Assembly: GCA_963924555.1 (NCBI GenBank)
Contig: OZ004592.1
Span: 2,294,001 to 2,358,000 of the forward strand
Source of the DNA: Crambe crambe
Taxonomy: Eukaryota; Porifera; Demospongiae; Poecilosclerida; Crambeidae
Length of the DNA: 64,000 nucleotides
Direction: 5' to 3'
Shown: piece after piece, positions 1-11,394 of the stretch
Layout of the letters: each line of letters begins with the position of its first letter
Numbering within the stretch: the first letter of the stretch is position 1
Made by a program: the position numbers and the translations under genes
Notes under the pieces: model-generated
What the model was told of the DNA's origin: nothing
Seen by the model: only the letters and a program-made list of their open reading frames with translations
Database searches by the model: none

Positions 1-520
1 CAGCGCTGGTGGTAGCATTTCTATCAGTATCAGTGGTTGGAGGGTTAGAGGAGGTGGAGGCGGAGTATCAGTCGTTGGAATGTTGGAAGCAGAATCGGTG
101 ATTGGAGGAGGTGGAGTCCTAATTTTCCTCCAGGAGTGTATCAAAATCCACTCTCTCAGGCAGCTTTGCTTCCATCTTGGAAGTGAGATGAAATGGAATG
201 CCTGCATCAGAATTCAATCCAGCAATGAACTTGAAAGGGCTGAATGCCTTGCTGAAAACCTCTTCAAAGTTTGGTTCTGAGGTGGATTCGGAAAGCGAGA
301 CTCCAGGTCATAGGTACAGGATTGTATATGGTCTCCTTCCTCTGTTCCCAAGTGGAATGGCTGTGCAGCAATGGCAAAGATTGGATTGTTTGTAGCTCTT
401 CTTGATGGGGCAGAAATATTTGGCTTTACTGCTTGCTTGTGCGTTTTGAGGTTAGGAAGAACATGTGGTAGAGGGAGCTGAAGGCATTCTACTGCTTGGT
501 AAGGTTTCATCTTGGAAGAT
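1..520 (-). pseudogene. Broken partial copy of the DLGAP5/HURP-like gene
   Basis: The segment is a diverged copy of parts of the large exon 2 of the DLGAP5-like gene at 14415–18249, in the same orientation. Positions 1–290 track 16690–17040, including the Ser/Thr-rich stretch and the FSPFKF-type segment. Positions about 300–520 jump through 17050–17180 and then 17455–17520, so internal blocks are missing. No continuous reading frame survives; the longest minus-strand frame is 98 codons and joins unrelated pieces. The copy continues off the left edge, so a more complete copy outside the window cannot be excluded. It is most simply a partial duplicate left about 16 kb from its source. Confidence 0.8.
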
Positions 521-2068
521 AAACAGCATGTAAGTTATGATCATTAAAGTGTCTTCTTGCATGGCTCCTGCACCACTAATCATGTGCCATAAATTAAATA
601 GTGTGGTCAAATCTTAACTGTATTCATTATGTGACTTGATGTAGAAGTATTAGCTATATTAGCTGTGTCAAAATGCAGTAGCTACAAGTTAACAAAAAAT
701 AGCTAATGTTTTGAAACGATGATAATTACAAAAGTGTTTCTGTGCTTGATAAAAAATGAATTGCAAGTGCAATGTGTGGAGAGTTCGTAGGTTGAAAACA
801 CAAAAATAAAGAGTTGATGTGGCCATTTGTGGTATGGCTAGCCTCAAGTGGGAATTCAATGCAAGGTAATGTTTCAACAATGACAATAACAAAAAATGCT
901 TTATGCTTGCTAAGAAACGAAAAAATGCATAATGTGTGGAGGTCAGTACCTATAAGAGTTTGTAGAGACTTTAACAACGCAGAGCTAGTGTCACAGTTTC
1001 GCTTCTGGTCATGTGACAGGTGCATGTGCTAAAATATGTGTAGTCATGGAGAGTATGAACAGGAGTTTACTCCTATGATACTGGAGGGGGGAGTCTTTAA
1101 ATCCCTTGACTGAATTAACAGTGTTACACTGGATCATCTCAACACACAACTTCAGTGACACATAACAATTTATAGTTCTTCAATCAACAGTACAAGATCC
1201 ACTCGGTCAAGTCGTAATGTGATAATAACTATGACAATGCATGTGTACTATAGTAGAGTGTGAAAAATGATGTGCTTAGCTGCATTAAGAGGATAATGAG
1301 GTATTTGTAATGGAGAGGCTACTCCTTATAGAAGACAGGCCAGCATTGCAGCATGCATATAGAGGTGGTAAATGTATAGTTTACTTGAGCCCGTCTCCAA
1401 GCCACTTTCAGCTTGATTGGATTTGAGTAGCCAAGTTTAAGGATATTGAAACTTGCCACCAAAGTAAACATGACATTAACATCTTAGCTACACTAGCTAA
1501 GAGGAGCTTAAACAAGATGTCAGGAGGACATTTTTGACCCACTCTGACAGCTAATTTAAACAGAACCTTCGACTGTCATAATGTGTGTGTAGTGAATTTC
1601 CCTTCTACCCACCCACAAAGTAAGTAAGTAGGCAAAAAGTTGTTCACTTATGAGATGATAAAATTGTGACAAAACTAAAATCTAACAAAAATCAAGGAAA
1701 CTAACAAGTGCAGGTGTGAGGATCATGTGAAGCGTGAAAAATGAAAGTGTCCAATGAGAGTTAGTTCAAGGTGCGGTGTGAGGTGATGGTGTGATCTTTG
1801 GTTTTCTTACTTGTAGGTGTTGACTGTACATCAAGGGAACAACAAATATGGTCATGGGAACAACAGATAATGGTCACGGGAACAATAGAATGATAAAGAC
1901 AATACCGGTATATGAGAAATAGAAGAGACTGTAGATATTTTCGAGGGATTTTAATTTCGTGGTTTTTCGCGGTCACTTATAATTATGATTTCAACTCGAT
2001 ATAGCGCATGCGCATTAGTCATTACGGAGTACTTCGACCTCAGAACCTACAGAACATTCATTCATTAT
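521..2068. other. Gene-poor stretch, no supported gene
   Basis: I see no credible coding exon on either strand. About 530–620 is a diverged relative of 10320–10430 in the same orientation, and about 690–760 has weaker similarity to 10670–10720, so this is probably part of a larger old duplication. The remainder is AT-rich unique-looking DNA. Confidence 0.5.
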
Positions 2069-2460
2069 TCATTCATTGAAGTCACGATCAGTAGATTTAC
2101 TTGGTGCAGCATTCTGCAATTTACATGGCTCACTACAATCTTGCTCGGGTTGTGAAGGAATCACAATGTTCTCTTCCCCCATTTGTTTCACGAGTGATTC
2201 ATCATATTCCACTGCTTTCCAAGTGTCTGCATCCAGTACGTCAACAGGGATGAAGGTACTGGGATTAGTGATGTTAATGTCTACTATGATGACTGCATCA
2301 CACACACCAGTGGAAGGAGAAAACTTCTTTCTCAGTCGGTTGAGTAAACGATCCATACTCTGGAGGACCAACGAACATCAAATGTGCTAAATTTCTGGAA
2401 ATTTTCCCACTTTTAGCAATAGCTTCTTCAACTGCTTTAATAAACTCTTCCTCTTTTGTT
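2069..2460 (-). pseudogene. NTPase-like fragment with deleted P-loop
   Basis: Two overlapping minus frames together read as a P-loop NTPase-like exon. The upstream frame (about 2460–2345) ends with LMFVGPPE, the lead-in to a Walker A motif. The second frame begins MDRLLNRLRKKFSPSTGV and runs on through about 95 residues to a stop at 2069. The two are joined at 2340–2350 by a sequence that lacks the expected G-x-K-S/T residues and shifts frame. I infer a deletion of roughly 17 bases that removed the nucleotide-binding lysine. The family is not identified with certainty; the context of death-fold and caspase-like pieces suggests an NLR- or ROCO-like innate-immune NTPase. It could be one exon of a gene with unusual splicing, but no splice sites fit at the junction. 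Confidence 0.5.
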
Positions 2461-2522
2461 TCTACTAGGAATACATAAATACATATCAAAATCAAATACC
2501 TCATACCCCACCTCCCACCTCC

Positions 2523-2523
<1 letters not shown>

Positions 2524-2611
<88 letters not shown>
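2524..2611. repeat. Compound (CT)n–(AC)n microsatellite
   Basis: About 9 CT units are followed by about 34 AC units without interruption. Confidence 0.95.
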
Positions 2612-2613
<2 letters not shown>

Positions 2614-2639
2614 TGAGATAAAGGATCACCACATGTGAA

Positions 2640-3581
2640 CTTCTTCATACACTCAAATTCAGGAAAAGAATTGATAGCTACTCTTGACTATTATACATTC
2701 CTCTCCGCCCAGCATGACATCAAAAATACTGTACAGTCACCTACTCTACATGCTGTATTTCCTTTTAGGTCCTTGCTGCTGAAGAAGAATTAGCTACAGT
2801 CTGATTTTTTTCCCCTCTCCATTTAAAAGCAAGAACACCACAACACGACTAGCTAGCTATGTTACCCAAGGATTCATTAAATTAGAGTACTTTTGAAAAA
2901 GGTGGAGAAATCAAGTTCCATTTGAAGCACCATGCAGATTTCACCTGGTATATCATGGGAAAGAAGCTAGAGATCAGGTCAGGCCGGGAGGGCGGCACAT
3001 TACACTTTCAGTTCATTTCATTGATGACATACCCTTTTATTAGCTAGCAATTATTATTGTTCTAATACACTGACACCACTAGCTATACGATGTCTGAATT
3101 AAATACTGGGGGTTTAAAAGGTAATTTTCAAGAAAGTGAGGCAAGCACAACCAGAGGATGGAGTGCATCATAAACACAGCATATGAATTCTTGCCATTTC
3201 ATTCATTTTTCTGTTAGCTAGCTATAATTAAAAAAATTGTTGCAACAATACATAGCTAACCTATAGCTACATGTAGTGAGGTTACTAGTGAGATCATAGG
3301 AGAATAATTTATGGAGTGAGTTCGAGTCACTTGGTGTCACAGTGAACTGCTACTGACCAGCTGAAAGATGTACTGTAGAATGAAACACAATATTATCATA
3401 GTGGCATTTTAGGATGGGGGCTGGGCCTAGGGGTCTGGGGGTATGCTCTCCCATCAAAATATGGATTACTTCTGAGCCAACTGCAGTGTGTGGTTTCTCT
3501 CTGGAGATAGTATGGCCAATTTTAGGCATATGCATGCTCACAAAACAAAACAAAAAAACAATAACATAGCTACCACATCTC
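2640..3581. other. Intergenic DNA related to flanks of the caspase-like gene
   Basis: No gene is supported here. Positions 3060–3130 resemble 5365–5435 and positions 3325–3390 resemble 5670–5715. Both are flanking sequence of members of the death-fold gene cluster, so this is part of the tandem duplication and not unrelated spacer. Confidence 0.6.
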
Positions 3582-3790
3582 ACCTTCTCTGATTTTGGAG
3601 GCAATTCCCTTTTGACCCACTGCCTCCAGGGCAGTCACCAAACTGGGATGACCACTGGTCATGGTAACATTATCTTCTTCCCTCAGCCATGAAGCAACTA
3701 GCTATGTCTCCTGGTAGAGCCTTCATGCCTTTTAACTTGATATAGTTTAAACCTAGTTCCAAACCAACTCCTATCAGCTGCTAATAAAGA
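3582..3790 (-). pseudogene. Death-domain exon remnant
   Basis: This minus-strand stretch aligns along its whole length with the Death-domain exon at 5782–6140. Shared stretches include the coding equivalents of the SKIRKGE-like end, the conserved tryptophan region and the LREED-like block. It carries several small insertions and deletions plus stops, so no frame survives. The following 3' flank is also shared with the intact copy. It marks a decayed tandem paralogue. Confidence 0.75.
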
Positions 3791-4279
3791 TGGTGGAGAG
3801 GTCATCCATTTTTAGTTGACATGAAGTGTGTTCAGGAATGAGGGGTGTTTCAGCAAAAGGAGGTTCGCAGTCTACATGTGTATAATAATAATGATAGTAA
3901 AAGAGTCTAAGATAATAAAACCACTTGATGATTTACATCCAAGCATTCCTTTCAAAATATCCCTCTTGGCCAGTGGTAATATAGCTAGGCTAGCTAGAGA
4001 GGGGATCGAGTTCCACACACAAACTTACACAGCTGAAGCAAAACTACACCCAAGCTGATGAAAAAGGATTGCGATTGTCATAGTGTATAATATTGTGTAT
4101 GAAATATATTAAATATTAAACAATGGTGGATATTGTGTGACTCAGCAATTTTGAGGTATACCCGAATGATGGACTAGCTACGTACATATCATGAATTGAT
4201 TATGCTTAATGAGTCAAACAACTACTTGTTGTAATGGTCATTAGCTGGAAAAAGGACAGCATCTTCCACGTGGTGGGAT

Positions 4280-4760
4280 TCAACTGGTTTTGTGAGCTTC
4301 TTCACAATACATTTTGTAGTATTTCTTTCCTTTTGTGACTTGATGGAGTTCAGAGCAGCCATCGCATCTGAAACACATCACAGGCTCAAGTGTGTCTCTG
4401 TTGTAGTGCAGATTCTTCAGAGATTTGACGAGGGAGTCCTCTATTATCTGACGTACATTATTACACACTTCCTTGATTGGTGTATCACGATCCTCTGATA
4501 AGTCAGGGAAGAAGTTGAGTTCCAAGTGAGAAGGTCACACAGGACCTTAAAGGATACTTGATCTTTGAAGATCTTCTTGTGCAACAGGTTAAGTGTTACA
4601 CTTTTGTGCTCTGGGGTCATGAGGTGAGTTACTAGGACGCCAAAGACACCTTTAGGATAATGGAGGCATGCACTTAAATTTCATTGCTAGTTACAATATT
4701 TCATGTAGAATAGACTCTGGAACATGGTTGAGGACACATGGAATGAAATATCTCTCTCCT
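4280..4760 (-). pseudogene. Fragment of an NTPase/death-family protein C-terminus
   Basis: Minus-strand translation from about 4655 gives PKGVFGVLVTHLMTPEHK and KIFKDQVSFKVL. After a frame change at about 4530 it continues ELNFFPDLSEDRDTPIKEV and a short cysteine-rich tail (CFRCDGCSELHQ) ending at a stop at 4280. Two collinear frames joined by a shift suggest a damaged exon. The cysteine pairs (CxxCxxC) could bind zinc. I cannot name the family. It lies upstream, in the minus direction, of the P-loop fragment at 2069–2460, which is the wrong order for a single N-to-C gene, so the two pieces probably derive from different copies. Confidence 0.45.
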
Positions 4761-4952
4761 TTATCCCCTGGCCCAGAGAATGAACGAATAATACGAATTA
4801 AGGTGGACCAGAAGTTTAATGAAATCTCTTGAACTGATCTTATCGTCACTTTGCTTTACATTTTTGAATGCAGATTGTGTCAACCTATATTGAATCTGGC
4901 ATATATTCTGTGGGAGTGGCATGTGTAGCTATATATAATTTCACTAACATAG

Positions 4953-5290
4953 CTAGCTACTTCCTTTTTTGTCAGTGTTGTTCATGAGACTGGTTATCTG
5001 CTTGTACACACTCTCTCTAGTCAGTTTCTCTCCACCATGTCCACTCAGTTCCACTCCATAAATACTGCATTCTTTATCCAGACCATGCCTAGCCTTATGG
5101 TGAGTGAAGTCATCATACTGCTCCTCCCTTGGTATCCATTGGTACTCTAGCTTCCCCCTCACCTCTGTCAGCTGATCATGAATGGCTGGTCTCCTCTCCA
5201 CCACATCAGGGTGGTCCAGGGGCTCCTCTGACACTATAATTCTATTGCCAGCTGCACCATTACTTGTTTTTCCATCCAGGGCAGCACTAC
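4953..5290 (-). pseudogene. Remnant of caspase-like gene exon 1
   Basis: The minus strand reads a start-like MAPN followed, after an early stop and frame change, by SEEPLDHPDVVERRPAI and LYGV-type blocks. These match exon 1 of the complete gene at 8845–9211 (SEDPLDHLDVYLPVERPDVVERRPAI). The copy has lost an internal segment (the YLPVERP stretch) and is frameshifted near 5225. Its downstream exons are absent or moved. Confidence 0.75.
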
Positions 5291-5781
5291 ATTAGGAGCC
5301 ATATTTGTGTATCATGTTCTGTTTTCATAGCTAGTGATTCATTCAGAGGTGTAGCAGTGTTTTGTGCTCTAATACACTGATACCACAATGCATGATTAAT
5401 CAATGTCTGAAGTGGATGCTGGAGGTCTAAAGGTAGAGTGGAGGTATGCAAGCCACATCATAGCCTGCATGGGGAGAGGGCACTGGCATCATTCAATCAG
5501 TATTGTGTCCTTTTGATGATAATAATTTGATTGGTCTAGCTAGTTATAATTATCAATACGCCTTATAACTAATTCATGCTAGAAGGTCCATATTAAAAGA
5601 AAAGAAAGAGCAAACTAAACACTTAATTAAAATTTAATACATTGTAGTGGAGTTTGGGGAGTGCGTTTGTGGTCACAGTGAGCTGCTGAAAGATGTGCTG
5701 CAGAATGAAACACATTGGAAGGGAGTAGTGCTGTTGTATAGGGGACTGGACTAAGGCATGTAAACAATGTCTGTCAATAGA

Positions 5782-8700
5782 CTATGTGGTCAAATACCAG
5801 ATTTCACCTTTTCTGATTTTGGAGGCGATTCCCATCTGACCCACAGCCTCTAAGGCTGTTACTAAACTGATCCAACTTGGAGGACCACTGGTTATGGTAA
5901 CTTTGTCTTCTTCTCTTAACCATGCAGCTACCATGTCTTCTGGGAGAGTCTTCATTCGTTGCAGAGCAGGGAAGGATAATCCTAGTTTAGCACCCACTTT
6001 TATTATCTGCTCATTGTTGAGATCTCTCAGTGAATCAGTGACGTTGATGAGATGATCCATGGCTAATGGTGAAGCCTTATCAGTAGAGGTTGTGCTAGCT
6101 GGTGGAAGAACTGATGAGGCTACATGATCTACACACACACACAAAAAAGTACATTAACAACAATGCAGGATGTATCTTAATTTGCTTACTTTGGACATCA
6201 ATATTGAAACTTAATTCTTGGTCCAGTCCATCCACTTTCAGCTTAATAAAGTTTGAGCGTTCATTAGCTGGATCAGGTCCAGTTGGAGAATATCGAAGTG
6301 AAAGTCTTGGGGGGTAATCAGGACACTTTGAAATTTCCCAACCTAACTCTTCAGGTAGATGAATGCTTCTTTTCAAGATCTACAGGATTTGTATACTACA
6401 GTCTCTTGGCTAAATGAAAAAAACAAAAACAAAAAAAAAACAACAAACACTGACCTTAGTGGGTTCTTTGTCAAAGACAATATTCCATCCTAATGCTTGG
6501 ATCACGGAAAGAGTGATTTCATCTGACATTAGCTGAGTAGTAGATGTACTCAAGTCCCATCTCCTTACATCGTCCTTCATCACAGCAGTATCACAATGCT
6601 ATACACATGAATGGAGGGAAATTTTTAGCTAGATGTTCATTTAAGCAGCTACATAGAAAATTTTCAGACTATTGATACTAGGCCCATGCCTTCACCATTC
6701 AAGGTAATTGTGTTATCAGTTTGAACTTTGAACTAGTATAGTGACCTTAAGTCTTCATAGTTATACCTTTGTATATACTTCATGGTACAAACAGATGCAG
6801 AATACTGATAAATTTTGAGATAGTGTTCTGTACAACCTTGCAGAATAATAGAAAGTGTTTGCTGTAGAAATCATTAAAGAGATGAGAGTATAAATAATTA
6901 TTGTACAGCACATTATACTTACCTTTGGATCTCTTTGATGCATTAGATTGTGAATTCCTTTTTCTTTTAGCTGCTTTTAAGTAGCAAAAATGTCTCAGTT
7001 TGATCTCTCCTACCTGACATCCTGGTTTGAATACCCCCTTGGCTACCTTTATTTCCTTGAAGATGTATACTGGATGAGACTTCCTGTATTCTGGAGTGGT
7101 GCTGGCTGAGAGGAATACCATTTCATTACAGTCTTCCTCACTCTCCAAATTAGCATAGTGGCAGATTTCAACTGTTGCATCTTGCCATAATTTCACTCTC
7201 CTGCTGGGTTTGATCAAGTAAGCTGGACTTGCTGACTCGTAATCATTTGGTAATTCAAATGGTCCACTGAAGCAGGTACGAATAGTTAGGGTAAGAGGTT
7301 CCTCCAATGAAATAGGCTTTGAATCAACAGGGATGGACAGCTCTATACCAGTGCCCTTGAGAATAACTTCCCTTTTGAATGTAATATCTTTTTGTATGAT
7401 TGATTCCTGATGAAATAGTATCCCTGGACACTCTGAAGCACACAATCAGTAAGCAATAAATGAATGCCACAGATTTCAGAATCCCTACCATGAGATCCAC
7501 TTTCGTGTCTTGGCAAATATGAGGGGTTATATCTTGTTAATTTGCTGAGCATTGCTACAAATAAGTTTTATAGAAAAAAATGAAGCCTTGAGGAGTTGTG
7601 TAGCTAGCTATCTAGCTACTGTATGCAGTGATTGACAGGTCTAAATTGTTGAGCTCTGCCACAGATTTCAAAAAATACCCTTTCCCTCACCATGAGATCC
7701 ACTTTCCCTTTCTTGTCCTGTCAAAGATAAGAAGTCTGGCTCTTTTCTTCGCGGCAAGTACAGTTCTATTAAATCATTCAGTTGAAAAATAATTACAATT
7801 TTTAAACTAAATTTGTTATTAAGGAGCTGAAATTTTATATTTTGTAACATAGTGTAAGATGTTTAGGGGGAAAAAATTAGTATATATACCCAGTAATAAT
7901 ATTATGTGTGCTATACTTTAGGCAATGCAGAGTTTAAACCCTTTCCCACCTTTGGTGGTTCATTATGTGTACTGTGGCTCAATAGCTACTTTGATGCTGA
8001 GGTTAAAAAACAATAACAAAACAACAACAACAACAATAACACCAACAATAAAAACTTACTACAACTAGCGATATCCATGATTTTGTTAATTTTCTCATAT
8101 ACATCATAACTTCCTACAACAGCTCTTCTTGTGTCTTCTGAAGGCTCTCTCCCCCAACCCGACTTCAGCACTTCACCATACCTGTTACATTCTATACAGC
8201 CTCCAAGTGCCTCATAGTATGCATGTATGACATCATCATCGTCAAATAGCAGTAAAATGTGCCATGCTTCTCTGCCACTATTTTTTCCTCTGACCAGTCT
8301 TAATCTTTTATTAGTTCTCCAAGTCTGCCAGTTAGCTTTGGGCAAGCACAGGCACTGGTCATCAATTGTTTTCTGCCCACATCTTACAATAGTGAAGTCT
8401 TGCTTTGTTATGTTTTGGGTATCAATACTCTTTGCTTCAGTTCCTTCGACGAAGCTCATAAATCCTGTCTTTCCATCATTCTTACAACCATGTACTGAGA
8501 AGGCGAGTTGTCGAGGTGTTTATGAGGAGAGGCAGGAAGTGAAGACTTTGATGAGTATTCCCTTGTCTCTGGCAGAGTGTCCACATGGCTTCACCCCCTG
8601 CTCATCCAGGAATGCCATGCACTCCTTGACCCAGCTGCCCGAGTAACTGCAGTCACTCACAAGGGTTAGGACACGTCCACGAAATATCTTGAGGTAGAGT

Positions 8701-9211
8701 TCTGCCAAGTCTCTGAATGTAATGAAGCCATCCTCAAAACACCAGTCCCCTGTATTCCTCCTCCCATGACCAATGTAATGGAGCACAACTGAAAGCCAAA
8801 AGATAATGCACACACTAAATATATTCAGTGTTGGGTTTGCTTACCTCCTTCACCACCAGTGTTGTTCATGAGACTAGCTATCTCCTTGCACACACTCACT
8901 TTCTCCTTACAAGATTTCACTCCATAGAGAGTCGTTTCTTTATGTAAGCCATACCTAGCCTTGACTATGGTGAGGTCATCACACTGCTCCTCCCTTAGTA
9001 TCCCTTGGTGCTCTAGCTTCCTCCTCACTTCCTCTGTCAGCTGAATGGCTGGTCTCCTCTCCACCACATCAGGCCTCTCCACCGGCAAATATACATCAAG
9101 GTGGTCCAGAGGGTCCTCTGACACTATGATCAACACATCTCTATTGCCAACTGCACCATAGAAAGTTTTCCCCCAGTGATCACTCCATGGTATGGGAGTA
9201 CCAGAAGCCAT
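5782..9211 (-). CDS. Caspase-like / ZU5-like / Death-domain protein, carrying an in-frame stop
   Basis: Exon 1 (8845–9211) starts MASGTPIPWS. Exon 2 (8060–8788) carries a clan CD (C14-like) protease core: HYIGHG supplies the candidate catalytic histidine and SDCSYSG the candidate cysteine. A short exon follows (about 7492–7563), apparently duplicated at about 7698–7760. Exon 6923–7432 is a beta-rich block that I read as ZU5-like (RTCFSGPFELP, ATVEICHYANLESEEDCNEM). Exons 6460–6602 and about 6175–6376 encode further ZU5/UPA-like sequence. The last exon (5782–about 6140) is a Death domain ending at a stop at 5782. The acceptor phase of the 6460–6602 exon does not fit the preceding donor, so an exon may be missed there. 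Exon 2 contains an in-frame TAA at 8520–8522 between CLSS and TPRQLAFSVHG. The copy is therefore either a pseudogene, a polymorphic null, or encodes a truncated protease-like N-terminus. The architecture suggests an apoptosis or innate-immune signalling role in the cytosol (inference). Confidence 0.7.
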
Positions 9212-10723
9212 CTTTGTGTTGTCATGGATACATGAATAATAATCAAAATCATGGGTTGTATCTACATCACATATATTCATTATGCATTCATTACTGATGT
9301 TCTTGAGTAAAATGCTTTACTAGACAGTGTACACATTTGGTATGTGATGTATAGAAACATGCAAAAGATGAATGGGATCCACTAATAATGATAAAGCATT
9401 GATTGTATAGGTGTTCCTATTATACTACACTAATCAGGCATAGAAACAATAACAGTGTAATACATGTCTTCACTCACTACATGCATTCATACATATGGTA
9501 TATTGTACAGCAATATTTGGGGCCCAATTGCCTGCCAGTTAATGTGCTGTCAGACTCTGACCAGCTTCTTGTTTCAATACTGATAGTGAAAGTTAATGCA
9601 TAGTTGATAGCTATACTGGCTAGCTACTTTTATGGTTCATCTAGATAGAGTGAGACTTTCAACAATTACTGAAAAGCCTTAAGTCTTAAAGCTACATGTC
9701 CGCATTGGGCAACATCTAGCTAGCTATCTACACACACATGATAACAACCAGTTAGATGGAACCAGTATAGGTAGTGGAAGGTCACATTACATGCGAAGAA
9801 AGGGTTTGTTGCAACTTCATGGATCAAAAGGATCAAAGTATTCTGAAGTAGCTAGCTATCTAGAGGTCACTCTCCTGCAGCAACATGGACTAATCAGATT
9901 GATCCAGTCCAACTCAGGGGCAGGTATGATTGAGGGAGCTGTTCATTTATCACAATGTTGTTAGCTAATCCCTCCATTCAGATACAAGGTGCAGCTATTT
10001 TTTCCTTCTCCTTTCATTATAAATACAAATTCCTTGGTAAGTAGCACTCAAGTAGCACTCAAGGTGAGGTGCATGATATATTTAACACCCCAGTGCCCCC
10101 TGGTTCCTACATAGCTACACCCATGAATTTTGAGGCAAGTCGGGAAAAGCGGCCTGATGGCTGCAGGCATGCAAACAGTGTCCTGATTAGATCATAAGCA
10201 GGCAGTCCACATATTGGGTGCTTCCAGTGAACAAACCTATATAACTGTGCTTGTTGAAAATATAATTAGCTATAAAGGTATAAATTATGATTCTCGCACA
10301 AGATGGAACCATGATCATCAATGCTGTATAATTAATGTGTCTTAATTCTTGCATGGCTACTGCAGTACATTGTTGTGTGTTAAGAAATGCATAACAATCA
10401 GTTATGTGGTCAAATTTATAGGCATAGTTATGCACAACATGAGCATCATCCACTAATGATACGTACCAAACTGGTGGGACCATTGTCATCCTATGAGGTG
10501 TCTTTGCATTCAAAACACAAAGTTAAGCTCAGGTGATCAATTGATCATAATTTATGGCTATAGCTATAGCTTATAGTCCAAAGAAAGAAGTAGCTAGCTA
10601 GCAAACTTGATGAAGAATACGTAGGACAAAGGACAAAAAAATAAGAATCCAACATTATAAATAACAAAATGCAAAAGAAATGTTTCTGTGCTTATTAAAA
10701 AGGAATTACTTGATTAAGTAATA
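9212..10723. other. Intergenic, no supported gene
   Basis: I find no convincing exon. The stretch is AT-rich with several AGCTAGCT-type words (for example 9715–9730 and 9850–9862). Positions 10320–10430 are similar to 530–620. Confidence 0.5.
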
Positions 10724-10906
10724 TTTAGTTCACTCTTTTCTAGCTCTAAGTGTTTTAATGCACCTGCACGAGAATGATGCTATAATGCTCGAGGTGAATG
10801 TAATGCACGAGCCGAAGGCAAGTGCATTACATCACCGAGAGCATTATAGCATCATTCGAGTGCACCATGCATTAAAACACATGGAGCTAGAAAAGAGTGA
10901 TCTAAA
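10724..10906. repeat. Fold-back element (imperfect palindrome)
   Basis: Two arms of about 75–85 bases read as near reverse complements. The left arm runs from TTTAGTTCACTCTTTTCTAG to about 10808 and the right arm from about 10822 to 10906, with a central loop around GCCGAAGGC. No coding potential is seen. It is probably a MITE-like or fold-back mobile element. Confidence 0.8.
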
Positions 10907-10911
10907 CATTT

Positions 10912-11338
10912 TAGTGCTGGTCACATGACTTGTGACCAATCAAATTCCAGTTGGTCCTTACAGAACCCTAGCCCTAGCTAGCCCTGGTACCTAGCAAGCT
11001 CTGACACACTTTGGTTCAGTAAGAATGCTCTAATTTAATGATATTCAAAAAAATAAATGAGGTAAATTCCTGAGGTTTTCCTGTTTGAAACCCAATGTAA
11101 AAAGTGAAATGCTAAAGTCTATAAAAGAAAACATTAAGACATATACTTACTGTAAGCACTAGGGACTGAGGCTGGAAGGTCATAGTCCTAGTGGATCTTC
11201 CACTAGGCTCCTATGTACCTTCAGCACAGTTTCTCAAGTGTGCACTAAATATTTAGTGCACATGAAAGTGTGCTTTATGAGATTTAAAGCACACTTTTCA
11301 GAGAATCTGATTGGTCACAAGTCATGTGACCAGCACTA
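10912..11338. repeat. Segment bounded by 29-bp perfect inverted repeats
   Basis: Positions 10912–10940 and 11310–11338 are exact reverse complements over 29 bases, each containing GGTCACATGACTTGTGACC. The interior includes a 22-bp perfect palindrome centred near 11247 (core AAATATTT) and a hairpin at 11262–11297. The left copy abuts the fold-back element at 10724–10906, so the whole 10.7–11.34 kb block may be one composite element. Confidence 0.75.
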
Positions 11339-11394
11339 ATAAGGCATATATACTTGTAAGAGTTGGAGGCTGCATGGAAGACTGTCATGAGTCA

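Noticed and set aside
1761..1976. 71-codon minus frame
   Set aside because: No splice signals, no domain, and chance length for AT-rich DNA.
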